Of a DNA stretch of 64,000 nucleotides, positions 54,157-62,985 are shown piece by piece (the stretch's first letter is position 1; each line of letters opens with the position of its first letter). The stretch is from Defluviibacillus sp043739385 (lineage in GTDB: Bacteria > Pseudomonadota > Gammaproteobacteria > Burkholderiales > Burkholderiaceae_C). The notes beneath the pieces are model-generated. The model was not told the DNA's origin and made no database searches. It saw only the letters and a list, made by a program, of their open reading frames with translations. The stretch is taken from assembly GCA_043739385.1 (NCBI GenBank), contig JAYUED010000184.1:1-64000 (forward strand). The letters run 5' to 3'. The position numbers and the translations under genes are program-made.

Positions 54157-55371
54157 ATGAAAAACGAAGCACTATCCGCAGAACCCACAAGCACTAGACT
54201 GCCTTTACACGGTATACGTGTCGTCGAATTCACCCACATGGTCATGGGCCCCACCTGCGGCATGGTGCTGGCCGATCTAGGCGCCGAGGTCATCAAGGTC
54301 GAGCCGATCACCGGGGACAACACCCGCAAACTTATCGGCTCAGGTGCAGGTTTTTTTCCGATGTTCAACCGCAACAAAAAAAGCATCGCGCTGGATTTGC
54401 ACCAGCCTGCGGGTATCGAAGCCGCGCTGCGTCTTGTGGCCACCGCCGATGTGGTGAGCGAGAACTTCAAACCCGGCACCATGAAAAAACTGGGACTGGA
54501 CTACGCCAGCCTGACCAAGCTTAATGAGCAGCTGATTTACGTCAGCCACAAGGGCTTTCTGCCCGGCCCCTACGACCACCGCACTGCACTCGATGAAGTG
54601 GTGCAAATGATGGGTGGCCTGGCCTATATGACGGGCCGCCCAGGTGATCCGATACGTGCAGGCACCAGCGTGAACGACATCATGGGCGGCATGTTTGGCG
54701 CTATTGGTGCCATGGCCGCACTGATGGCACGCGCCAAGACGGGCAAAGGCCAGGAAGTGCAGAGCGGCTTATTTGAAAACAACGTATTTTTAGTAGCGCA
54801 GCACATGATGCAATTCGCCGTCACAGGCCAACCGGCCGCGCCTATGCCCAGCCGCATCTCGGCCTGGGCGATTTACGATGTGTTCACGGTGAAGGGCGGC
54901 GAACAAATCTTTTTGGCCGTGGTGAGCGACACGCAATGGGCGATCTTTTGCGACGCCTTTGACTTTGCTGACCTGAAAGCCAACCCCCAACTTACCAGCA
55001 ACAACGACCGCGTTCGCGCCCGCGAATGGCTGATGCAGGACTTGCGCCTCCGCTTGGCGAACTACAGCGCAGCGGAGCTTTCGGCCAAGTTTGAAGCGAA
55101 CAGCTTGCCCTTTGCCCCCATAACCAGGCCTGAAGACCTGTTCCACGATCCGCACCTCAAACAAACCGGCGGACTGGCACCAATAACCCTGCCCGATGGC
55201 CGCCCCAGCGAGACGATTCTGCTGCCGCTGATGATGGATTCGCAGCGATTGGGTATCCGTGCCAATCCGCCCCGATTAGGCGAGCACAGCAACGAGCTAC
55301 TGGCCAGTCTGGGCTATAGCGCTATAGAAATAAAAGCACTCTACGGCGACCAGATAAGCACAGGAGCTTGA
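54157..55371 (+). CDS. Family III (CaiB/BaiF) CoA-transferase (cassette B)
   Basis: A 404-residue CoA-transferase: VVEFTHMVMGPTCGMVLADL, LGAEVIKVEP, NRNKKSIALDL, and SENFKPGTMKKLGLDY. The catalytic aspartate should be Asp174 in AGTSVNDIMGG. Its closest relative in the window is the broken copy in cassette C (shared EFTHMVMGPTCGM and FLPGPY), not the cassette A enzyme. The gene is followed after 4 bp by the first Bug receptor. Confidence 0.92.
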   Translation: MKNEALSAEPTSTRLPLHGIRVVEFTHMVMGPTCGMVLADLGAEVIKVEPITGDNTRKLIGSGAGFFPMFNRNKKSIALDLHQPAGIEAALRLVATADVVSENFKPGTMKKLGLDYASLTKLNEQLIYVSHKGFLPGPYDHRTALDEVVQMMGGLAYMTGRPGDPIRAGTSVNDIMGGMFGAIGAMAALMARAKTGKGQEVQSGLFENNVFLVAQHMMQFAVTGQPAAPMPSRISAWAIYDVFTVKGGEQIFLAVVSDTQWAIFCDAFDFADLKANPQLTSNNDRVRAREWLMQDLRLRLANYSAAELSAKFEANSLPFAPITRPEDLFHDPHLKQTGGLAPITLPDGRPSETILLPLMMDSQRLGIRANPPRLGEHSNELLASLGYSAIEIKALYGDQISTGA

Positions 55372-55375
55372 ATTC

Positions 55376-56389
55376 ATGATGAAACTTTCCGTAACTCTTA
55401 CCGTAGATCTGGCCATAAATCTTGCAACAACCCTTGCTTTCGCCGCATTCACAGCACTGGTCACCGTGCCTGCCCAAGCCCAGAACCAGACCTACCCCGA
55501 CAAACCCATCCGTATCGTCGTGCCCTACACAGCTGGCGGGGCTACCGATGCCGTCACGCGCTTGCTGACCGACAACATCACGCGAACTACCCAATGGGCC
55601 TTCCTGGTGGACAACAAACCTGGCGGTAACGGCAACATCGGTCTGGACTTGGTCGCTAAAGCCAAACCCGACGGCTACACCCTGGGCATGGGTCAAACCG
55701 CTAATTTGGCGATCAACCCCGCGCTGTTCACCAAAATGCCCTACGACGCGCTCAAGGACTTGGTGCCGGTGGCACTGGTCGCCAAACAACCCGTGGTGAT
55801 GGTTGTAGGTATGCACTCACCCTGGAAAACCTTTGCAGACGCCGTCACAGCCGCAAAAACCCATCCCGGCGAGATCAAACAAGCGCTGGCGGGCACTGGC
55901 ACGCTGGGCCATTTAGCAGGGGAAATGCTGGCACGCAAAGCGGGACTGAAGCTGCTGAACATACCTTACAAAGGCGCGTCCCCTGCCCTCACCGATTTGA
56001 TTGGCGGCCAAACCGACTTCATGTTTGGTACGCCGCAAGCGGTACTCAGCCTTATCAAAGGCGGTAAGCTGCGCGCCCTGGCCGTCACGTCAAGCAAGCG
56101 CCTGACCGTTTTGCCAGATGTGCCCACGGTGGCCGAATCCGGCTACAAAGGCTTTGAAGCTGTGGACTGGAAAGCCTTGGTCGCCCCTGCAGGCACCCCG
56201 CCAGCCCTGGTGAAGCAACTGAACGCAGCAGTCGAAAAAGCCCTGTCCAGACCCGCAGCGCTGGCGCAACTGCTGGCCGAAGGCAGCGCGCCCATGTCAG
56301 GCACCGCGGCACAGGCCGCCCAATTCATTCAGATGGAGCACACCCGGTGGGGCACTGTGGTGCGCGAGGCGGAAATCAAGCCAGATTAA
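55376..56389 (+). CDS. Bug family tripartite tricarboxylate transporter receptor (cassette B, first)
   Basis: A 337-residue TctC/Bug receptor. A long Sec signal (LAFAAFTALVTVPAQAQ) precedes TYPDKPIRIVVPYTAGGATD. Ligand-loop signatures are PGGNGNIGLDLVAKAKPDGY and GTGTLGHLAGEMLA. AGGAG lies before an ATGATG start. No TctA/B is present. It lies in the same operon as the CoA-transferase, so it likely binds the acid activated by it. Confidence 0.92.
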   Translation: MMKLSVTLTVDLAINLATTLAFAAFTALVTVPAQAQNQTYPDKPIRIVVPYTAGGATDAVTRLLTDNITRTTQWAFLVDNKPGGNGNIGLDLVAKAKPDGYTLGMGQTANLAINPALFTKMPYDALKDLVPVALVAKQPVVMVVGMHSPWKTFADAVTAAKTHPGEIKQALAGTGTLGHLAGEMLARKAGLKLLNIPYKGASPALTDLIGGQTDFMFGTPQAVLSLIKGGKLRALAVTSSKRLTVLPDVPTVAESGYKGFEAVDWKALVAPAGTPPALVKQLNAAVEKALSRPAALAQLLAEGSAPMSGTAAQAAQFIQMEHTRWGTVVREAEIKPD

Positions 56390-56446
56390 AGGCGCCGCTA
56401 CACGCGTCTACAAGACAAAGTACCCCCCACTCAACCCTAAAGCACC

Positions 56447-57415
56447 ATGTCGAAACGACTCTACACCCTCGCACTCACTGCCCTCCTAGGCGCACCGTTT
56501 GCAACTTTGGCTCAAACCGTTTGGCCTGACAAGCCAGTGCGCATCGTCGTGCCTTACGCCCCCGGTGGCACGACCGACTTTGCTGCGCGCCAAATAGCGC
56601 AAAAGCTGACCGAGCAGACAGGTAAGTCCTTTTTTGTTGAGAACAAAACGGGCGCCTCAGGCACGATTGGCAGTAACTTTGTCGCCAAGGCTGCGCCTGA
56701 TGGCAACACGTTTTTAACCAACGACACCACTTATGCCATGCTGCCCAGCCAGTTCGCCAAATTGCCGTGGGACCACGCCAACGACCTGATCCCCGTGACC
56801 ACAATTGCTCTGACCCCGGTAGTGCTGATCGTCCCAGAGGCATCCCCTTACAAAACATTGCACGATCTGATCGATTTTGCGCAAAAAAATCCTGGCAAAT
56901 TGAATTTTGGCTCTGGTGGCAACGGTAGCTCCACCCACCTTGCCGCTGAGGTGTTTAAGAAAGAAGGCAAGCTGTTCATCACCCACATTCCCTACAAGGG
57001 TGCGGGTGACGCCATGATGGGCGCGATGGCAGGCCAAGTCGATGTGCTTATCACAGCAAGCCCAACGGCAATTCCTGTCGTTAAGGGCGGCAAGGTGCGT
57101 GCGTTGGCGGTGACGGGAGACAAGCGCTTGCCGTCACTGCCAAATGTACCGACGTTCAAAGAAGCAGGCATGCCAGGCTTTACCGTAACCAACTGGTTTG
57201 GCATTGCCGCGCCTAAAGGCACACCCATTGACATCATTGCTAAATTCCAAAGCGAGGTAAAGAAAGCCATGATGGAGCCAGCTTTACAGGACCGCTTTGC
57301 ACAGCAGGGCGCCTTGCCAGGTGGCATTCCTTCCGCCGAATTCGCCGCGATGATCAAAAGGGACACTGCCAACTGGGGAGCCATTGCCCACAGTGCAGGC
57401 GTTAAACCAGAGTAA
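56447..57415 (+). CDS. Bug family tripartite tricarboxylate transporter receptor (cassette B, second)
   Basis: A 322-residue TctC/Bug receptor with a Sec signal ending TLAQT and VWPDKPVRIVVPYAPGGTTD. KTGASGTIGSNFVAKAAPDG and LNFGSGGNGSSTHLAAE are typical. In its loop motifs (GGTTDF, GASGNIG/GASGTIG) it resembles the cassette A receptor more than its operon neighbour, suggesting separate origin rather than recent tandem duplication. Two receptors in one operon may serve different but related acids. Confidence 0.92.
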   Translation: MSKRLYTLALTALLGAPFATLAQTVWPDKPVRIVVPYAPGGTTDFAARQIAQKLTEQTGKSFFVENKTGASGTIGSNFVAKAAPDGNTFLTNDTTYAMLPSQFAKLPWDHANDLIPVTTIALTPVVLIVPEASPYKTLHDLIDFAQKNPGKLNFGSGGNGSSTHLAAEVFKKEGKLFITHIPYKGAGDAMMGAMAGQVDVLITASPTAIPVVKGGKVRALAVTGDKRLPSLPNVPTFKEAGMPGFTVTNWFGIAAPKGTPIDIIAKFQSEVKKAMMEPALQDRFAQQGALPGGIPSAEFAAMIKRDTANWGAIAHSAGVKPE

Positions 57416-57421
57416 GCAACC

Positions 57422-58345
57422 ATGTGGAACCTCAGCTTTACCCCACCTCAAACCCTCGACGCAAACCGGCTGACACGTTTGCCCGATCACTTCCGCCAAC
57501 CCTGCCGTACCGACTGGGTGGACGCCAACAAACCAGGCCATGTCATGGACTGCTTTTTGGAAGGCCCTGTATTTGACCGCGCTGGGAATCTGTATGTCAC
57601 CGACATTCCCTACGGCCGCATCTTTCGTATCAGCCCCGCGCTGGACTGGACTTTGATCGCGCAATACGATGGCTGGCCCAACGGACTGGCCATCCACGCT
57701 GACGGCAGCCTGTGGATAGCGGACTATAAAAAGGGCATCCTCCGCCTTGACCTTGCCACAGGCCATATCGTCACCGTACTTGGTCACCGCAACAGTGAAG
57801 CCTTCAAAGGCGTCAACGACCTGACGTTTGACCACCACGGAAACCTCTACTTCACCGACCAAGGACAAACCGGTTTACATGACCCGACAGGCCGTGTTTA
57901 CAGGCTGGGAACGGACGGGCGTCTCGACAAACTGCTGGACAACGCCCCCAGCCCCAACGGTTTGGTGCTGGATGCTTTGGGTAAAACACTGTTTGTCGCC
58001 ATGACACGTGGCAACCAGATCTGGCGCGCGCCACTTTTGCAAGATGGATCACTTAGCAAGGTCGGGGCGTTTCAAACCTTCTTTGGCACCAGCGGGCCAG
58101 ATGGAATGGCGATGACCGAAGGTGGCGAATTGGTCGTCGCCCACGCCAGCTTGGGTGCCGCGTTTGTGCTCAACGCGCGAGGTGAAGTCACACACTTGAT
58201 TCGCAGCCTTGTGGGCACAACCGTGACCAATGTGGCCTTCAAGCCAAGTACGCACGATGTGGTCATGACCGAATCAGCCAGTGGCAGCATCTTGCTCGCA
58301 ACATTGCCACAAACAGGTCAACCCCTGTATTCACATAGCGGCTAA
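57422..58345 (+). CDS. SMP-30/gluconolactonase/LRE family protein
   Basis: A 307-residue six-bladed beta-propeller lactonase-like protein. MDCFLEGPVFDRAGNLYVTD carries the metal-ligand Glu, and WIADYKKGILRLD and SPNGLVLDALGKTLFV the Asn/Asp ligands of the family. It starts 6 bp after the second Bug gene. A lactone hydrolase step may open a lactone form of the cassette B substrate; this is inference from operon position. Confidence 0.87.
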   Translation: MWNLSFTPPQTLDANRLTRLPDHFRQPCRTDWVDANKPGHVMDCFLEGPVFDRAGNLYVTDIPYGRIFRISPALDWTLIAQYDGWPNGLAIHADGSLWIADYKKGILRLDLATGHIVTVLGHRNSEAFKGVNDLTFDHHGNLYFTDQGQTGLHDPTGRVYRLGTDGRLDKLLDNAPSPNGLVLDALGKTLFVAMTRGNQIWRAPLLQDGSLSKVGAFQTFFGTSGPDGMAMTEGGELVVAHASLGAAFVLNARGEVTHLIRSLVGTTVTNVAFKPSTHDVVMTESASGSILLATLPQTGQPLYSHSG

Positions 58346-58602
58346 AAGTGTTGGATATCACACGACCTTACACGCGCCACTGGCGCAGGCTGTGCGATAG
58401 AGACCATTCATCTGGGGGGCAATCATCGGTTACGCCTCATGTCATCTCCAGTACCGAGTGGCGTAGCGTACGCATTCCCGGAACGGCGATGGCTTCGGAT
58501 GGCATTTGTGACCCCTAACGAAATGTAGGCGGCCGCCTAACCTGGCATTACCTGTTTGGATTAACGGCGCTCAGCAAAGCTCAGCAAATAAAACAGACCG
58601 CC
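58346..58602. other. Structured intergenic region with palindrome, direct repeat and RNase P-RNA-like block
   Basis: No protein gene is seen. Features: GCGCCACTGGCGC hairpin (58374-58386); on the minus strand ATGAGGCG, later CCCAGATGAATGG (about 58399-58435), like the conserved 3' part of bacterial RNase P RNA; a perfect 14-bp palindrome TAGGCGGCCGCCTA (58526-58539); and a tandem 10-mer GCTCAGCAAA twice (58569-58588). The 5' P RNA block GAGGAAAGTCC is absent. It may be remnants or a small RNA. Confidence 0.4.
58526..58539. repeat. 14-bp perfect palindrome
   Basis: TAGGCGGCCGCCTA reads identically on both strands. It lies between the convergent SMP-30 and chemoreceptor genes, with no following T tract, so it is not a standard terminator. 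Confidence 0.9.
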
Positions 58603-60219
58603 TCACGACCTTGCCAGCAAGGCCACTACAGGCACTGGCGCATGAAGGGCAAAAGAAGCCGATGTCATTGCTCGGGCACTGGATGTGCCAGTCAGTTTGA
58701 ACGTAGACACCAGTGCAGACAAGCGCTGGGCCTGCTCACGCAGACTCTCCGCCGCAGCGGCAGACTGCTCGACCAGCGCCGCATTTTGTTGCGTCATCTG
58801 ATCAAGTGCTATCACCGCCGTGTTCACTTGTGAAATACCATCGTTTTGTACCGATGAAGCCAGAGAAATCTCCCCCATGATGTGGGATACACGCTGCACA
58901 GAACTCACAATTTCGGTCATTGTTCTGCCAGCCTCGACTACCAGCTTGGATCCAGAATCCACTTTGTCAACCGAGATACCAATCAAGCTTTTGATTTCTT
59001 TGGCGGCCTGAGCCGATCGCCCCGCCAGACTGCGCACTTCGCTTGCCACCACTGCAAACCCTCGCCCCTGCTCGCCGGCGCGGGCGGCCTCAACAGCGGC
59101 GTTCAACGCCAGAATATTGGTCTGGAACGCAATGCCGTCAATGACACCGATGATGTCGGAAATTTTGCGTGCACTGGTGTTGATCTCCTCCATGGTGGAC
59201 ACCACCTGTGCGACCACGGCCCCACCACGCGCAGCTACCTGAGAGGCCGATGCCGCCAGTTGATTAGCCTGAAGCACAGCATCAGTAGCCTGACGAACTG
59301 TACCTGTCAGCTGGTCTGTGGAGGCTGCTGCCCCCTGCAAACTGGAGGCAGTCTGTTCGGTTCGGTTGGCAAGATCTTGGTTGCCAGTTGCGATCTCGGT
59401 GCTGGCAATTCGAATGGAATCGGAGGAGTCGCGAACCGTCGAGATAGTTTGGTTCAGCTGTGCAGTCATGGCGTTTAACGCACGCATCAAGTCACCGACT
59501 TCATCCTGGCGGTCACTGGACGCATCCAGATTCAAATTGCCGTGGGCAACTTGGTTGGCCACCTCAGCCGCACGTGCGAGTTCAGCCACTATTTTTCGCT
59601 GCATAAGCCAAGACAACCCCACAGCAACGCAAGCAGCCAGAAAGCTTAACGCGGCCAATATCCTATTGGTCGTGCGTGAGCGCTGCTCGGAAGCCTCAAT
59701 AGATGCATCGGACACTGACTCAACGCGGGTCACGATAGCGTCCATAGCTTGTGCTGCGGCGACAAACGTTGCATCGGCAGTCCGCATGGAGGCGATACCG
59801 GTAGCAGGATCACCTGCCGCAATTTCAATACAAGCGTCAGCCTGGCCCGCGTACTTGTCGATGCGCAGGTTCAAATCGGTCACAGCGCTGCGCAATTCAG
59901 TGCTGCCGTCCGCTGAAACAAGCGCTCCCACCACTTTTTTGATGCCCTGTAGCTGCTGAGTTTGGTCAACCCGTATCGCCTTGATCTGGGACTCATCCAT
60001 TGACCCAATGACTGAGATGGTGCGGTACACACGGGTATGCACCTGGGCCAGCTTCTGTTGTGCAGCGCTAATTGTTTTGAAGTCTTCCAAGCTGGCCTTG
60101 GAGCTTTCCAACTCTTTGTGGGAGTTCTGGCTCGTCAGCATCGCATTGATTTGCCCCGAAACCAACAAAACAAGCGCCGTCAAAAGCGGTGCGGCGAGCA
60201 ATTTCATTCCCAACTTCAT
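58603..60219 (-). CDS. Methyl-accepting chemotaxis protein
   Basis: A 538-residue chemoreceptor. TM1 is about 6-22, a periplasmic four-helix-bundle sensor spans about 30-185, TM2 is 187-206, HAMP 207-258, and the signalling domain follows with the conserved hairpin EAARAGEQGRGFAV (377-390) that binds CheW/CheA. No CheR-binding pentapeptide is seen at the C-terminus. ATG 60219 with TAGGAGA upstream is preferred over the frame opening at 60291. The ligand is unknown; neighbouring carboxylate genes make an organic acid plausible. Confidence 0.92.
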   Translation of the reverse strand: MKLGMKLLAAPLLTALVLLVSGQINAMLTSQNSHKELESSKASLEDFKTISAAQQKLAQVHTRVYRTISVIGSMDESQIKAIRVDQTQQLQGIKKVVGALVSADGSTELRSAVTDLNLRIDKYAGQADACIEIAAGDPATGIASMRTADATFVAAAQAMDAIVTRVESVSDASIEASEQRSRTTNRILAALSFLAACVAVGLSWLMQRKIVAELARAAEVANQVAHGNLNLDASSDRQDEVGDLMRALNAMTAQLNQTISTVRDSSDSIRIASTEIATGNQDLANRTEQTASSLQGAAASTDQLTGTVRQATDAVLQANQLAASASQVAARGGAVVAQVVSTMEEINTSARKISDIIGVIDGIAFQTNILALNAAVEAARAGEQGRGFAVVASEVRSLAGRSAQAAKEIKSLIGISVDKVDSGSKLVVEAGRTMTEIVSSVQRVSHIMGEISLASSVQNDGISQVNTAVIALDQMTQQNAALVEQSAAAAESLREQAQRLSALVSTFKLTGTSSARAMTSASFALHAPVPVVALLARS

Positions 60220-60426
60220 CGTGTGTCTCCTAAGGGCAGAGGGCAGCTGGAGGCGCAGTTCAAACTGCACCACCAACCACAAAGCAGCCATAAATATTAG
60301 TTATGCCCGCATGTTATCCATCCTTAACCAATTGTGAGCGACATAAAAATTCAACCATTTGGAACCATGCACCATTATTTTCAGGGGACAAAAATACGGC
60401 TCTAAGGTCAGTAGCGAAATCAAAAC

Positions 60427-61062
60427 CTATGTCATCGCAAACTTGCCGTGCTGCAAAAACCGCACAATATGTGCCGTGACCTTACTGGACACCAGCATTT
60501 CAGTATGAGTGACAGGCAGTAGCGCCCGGTCTGTTGCAAATGGCACATGTGTTTCGCGCAAACTGACCGTGCCATCGTGAGGAGACTCCAGCCGGCCCAA
60601 CAACTGGCCCATCCCCAGTTGGCGTGTACCGGCAATGGTGCCCAGCTCCAGCCCTTTCGGCATATCGCCCGCCACCACTCCTGTCCATTGCACAATAGAT
60701 TTACCCAGCAACCATCGCCCTAGTCGCGTCGCCTTGAGCCTTTGTGCTGCGCCTGAGCCTTGAAACGGCGTGCCCACTAGCACCACCCGCCCCAACCGCC
60801 CAAACGAGTGGCACGCCAAGCACTGCATGATGACGATGCCACCCAAGCTGTGCCCCACCAAATGCACGGGGCCATCACCAGGCAACGCTTCAATGTGAGC
60901 GGCGAGTTGGGCGACGTTGTGGCCTAACGTACGGTTGTGTGATGGATAGGAAAAGGAGGATGGTACAAAGCCTTCTTGCAGCAGGTAGCGGCACCAGTAG
61001 CGAGTAGCAAAGCTGGAAAGAGCCCAGCCATGGAGGACAACGACATGTGCAGGTGAGGTCAT
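60427..61062 (-). CDS. Alpha/beta fold hydrolase (lipase/esterase type)
   Basis: A 211-residue alpha/beta hydrolase. HGWALSS near the N-terminus gives the oxyanion-hole region and GHSLGG (70-75, nucleophile Ser72) the nucleophile elbow. The catalytic His is probably in TDRALLPVTHTEML near the end. The frame opens at 61128; ATG 61062 gives the family start, but neither has a clear ribosome site. Substrate unknown. It is rather short, as in small cytoplasmic esterases. Confidence 0.82.
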   Translation of the reverse strand: MTSPAHVVVLHGWALSSFATRYWCRYLLQEGFVPSSFSYPSHNRTLGHNVAQLAAHIEALPGDGPVHLVGHSLGGIVIMQCLACHSFGRLGRVVLVGTPFQGSGAAQRLKATRLGRWLLGKSIVQWTGVVAGDMPKGLELGTIAGTRQLGMGQLLGRLESPHDGTVSLRETHVPFATDRALLPVTHTEMLVSSKVTAHIVRFLQHGKFAMT

Positions 61063-61163
61063 GAGGAATCTTGACGAACGGGCAAATACCCTATTCTCAT
61101 AGCCAAACATCTCCACAGACTTTGGCAATCACACCATGGATGTGCACAAGGCAAACCACAGCG

Positions 61164-61496
61164 CTATGCCATCCCGCGTAAATGCCCCAGCAGCAGCCGC
61201 GCCGCCGCTGACAACCCCGCCTCGCCCCGAAAGCAAATCGCAAACCTTCTTTTCGCCCAGGTGTCCGTCAATGGAGTCACCCGTAAGCCATGCGCCTTGG
61301 CGAAGGGTTCGGCCACCTCGCGTGGCTCCACGCTCAGTGCTAAATTGGCGCGGGCTGCGCGCAATGCGGCTTCAAAATTCGACACGATGACGCGGTAGGT
61401 GAGTACGCGGCCCAGCTTGGCCACTTCGCGTTGCAGCATCACCTGCACAGCACTGGCTACGGACAGGCTCACATGGTCGTAGTCCAGCGTTTGCGC
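61164..61496 (-). pseudogene. LysR family regulator, C-terminal fragment (cassette C)
   Basis: The leftward frame 61628-61164 encodes the C-terminal 110 residues of a LysR effector domain: VSLSVASAVQVMLQREVAKL, then LTYRVIVSNFEAALRAARAN and GLSAAARLLLGHLRG. Similarity begins sharply at about 61496. The helix-turn-helix part is missing. Just beyond the break the opposite strand holds a lyase fragment, so a deletion joined the two. Confidence 0.8.
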
Positions 61497-61763
61497 CAAT
61501 TTGATGCCTCGCTGGCCGGCATTGGTGGCTGCCCGCATGACCCTGCCGCGAGTGGAAATGCGGCGACCGAAGACCTGGCTTTTATGCTCAGCAGCATGGG
61601 ACTCGATACGGGCATAGACCTGCCGCAACTGCTCGCCCTGCGTGCCCAGGTAGGGGGCTGGCTACCGGGAGAAGCCACGCACGGTGCCTTGTGGCGAGCC
61701 GGCTTGCCCAAGACGCTCACTCCCAAAGCACACCCTGCCAACCACACCGCAAACTCACGCTAA
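61494..61763 (+). pseudogene. HMG-CoA lyase family, C-terminal fragment (cassette C)
   Basis: The + strand encodes about 90 residues of a lyase C-terminus: FDASLAGIGGCPHDPAASGN, then ATEDLAFMLSSMGLDTGIDL. It corresponds to residues about 238 to the end of the cassette A and B lyases, with the catalytic-loop cysteine kept. The first 230 or so codons are gone. The fragment's left end coincides with the right end of the LysR fragment. Confidence 0.85.
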
Positions 61764-61770
61764 ATTCACG

Positions 61771-62950
61771 ATGCAAACAGAATCACAGTACGGCTATCCC
61801 GGATAGCAATACCCTGGGAAAAAACCTGCCCCTGCACGGCCTTCGCGTGCTCGAATTCACACACATGGTGATGGGCCCCACTTGCGGCATGATCTTGGCT
61901 GATCTGGGGGCCGAGGTCATCAAAATCGAGCCACCAGGTGGCGATAAAACTCGCAACCTACCGGGGCTGGGCATCGGGTTTTTCCGCAGCTTTAACCGCA
62001 ACAAAAAAAGCGTGGTGCTGGACATAACCACACCACAAGGTCAGGCCACAGCGAAAGAGCTGGTCGCCCAATCCGATGTAGTTCTGGAGAACTTTCGCCC
62101 CGGCCTGATGACCAAGTTGGGCCTGGACTATGCGGCGCTGAAAGCCGCCAACCCCAAGCTGATCTACGTCACCCACAAAGGCTTTTTGCCCGGCCCGTAT
62201 GAAAACCGTCTGGCGCTGGACGAGGTTGTGCAGATGATGGGCGGCCTCTCGTACATGACCGGCCCCGAAGGCCGCCCACTGCGCGCTGGCACATCGGTGA
62301 ACGACATAATGGGTGGCGTGTTCGGCGCGATTGGCGTGCTGGCGGCGCTGCGCGAGCGCGACAGCACAGGCCTCGGCCAGGAAATCCAAAGCGCCTTGTT
62401 TGAAAACTGAGTGTTCTTAAGCTCGCAGCACATGCAGCAGTTCATGATGACGAACGAGCCGCCCCCACCGATGCCCTCGCGCGTATCCGCCTGGAGCGTG
62501 TACGACGTGTTCACGCTAGCCAAAGGCGCACAGTTGTTTATCAGTGCCGTCAGCGACAAGCAGTGGTTCACCCTGTGCGATGTACTTTAGCGGCCTGATT
62601 TAGCGGCTGACCCCTCCCTGCAAACCAACGCCCAACGGGTGGCAGTGCGCCCAGCGCTGCTGCAACGCTTGGGTGACATTTTGAAGCACCACCGTCCTGA
62701 AGAACTGTCGCCCCAACTGGAGGCTGCTGGCATCCCATACGCCCCCATCATGCGGCCCGACCAGTTGGTGAACGACCCTCACCTCAAGGCCAGTGGTGGC
62801 TTGGTGGCCATGCAGACGGATGATGGCGGCATAACCGAAGTGGTGTTGTTGCCCCTGATGATGGACGGCCGCCGCCCCGGTGTACGGATGCCACTTGCGG
62901 CTGTGGGCGAGCACAGGGCTGAAGTGCTGGGTAGCTTGGTAGCTTGGTAG
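61771..62950 (+). pseudogene. Family III CoA-transferase with two internal stops (cassette C)
   Basis: A full-length CoA-transferase copy closely similar to the cassette B gene (EFTHMVMGPTCGM, IKIEPPGGDKT, AGTSVNDIMGG with the catalytic Asp). The reading frame is broken by TGA at 62408-62410 (within FEN*VFL) and TAG at 62588-62590 (CDVL*RPDL), both in the same frame. The likely start ATG at 61771 is in another frame from the body, so an N-terminal indel is also probable. The frame ends in a tandem repeat. Confidence 0.9.
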
Positions 62951-62962
62951 CTTGGTAGCTTG
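62931..62962. repeat. Short tandem repeat, 4 x 8 bp (GTAGCTTG)
   Basis: Four perfect contiguous copies of GTAGCTTG cross the stop codon of the broken CoA-transferase and lie just before the truncated Bug gene. They mark the probable deletion or slippage junction between the two. Confidence 0.95.
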
Positions 62963-62985
62963 GTAATTAGCTCAAACATGAACTC

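Noticed and set aside
57284..57868. 194-codon minus-strand frame under the SMP-30 gene
   Set aside because: Antisense to two well-supported genes; no start signal or domain.
61136..61390. 84-codon + strand frame over the LysR fragment
   Set aside because: Proline/arginine-rich shadow of the leftward LysR remnant, with no family similarity.
62408..62410. TGA in the CoA-transferase as a selenocysteine codon
   Set aside because: The intact paralogue has asparagine at this place, not cysteine, no selenocysteine insertion hairpin is apparent, and a second stop (TAG) follows.
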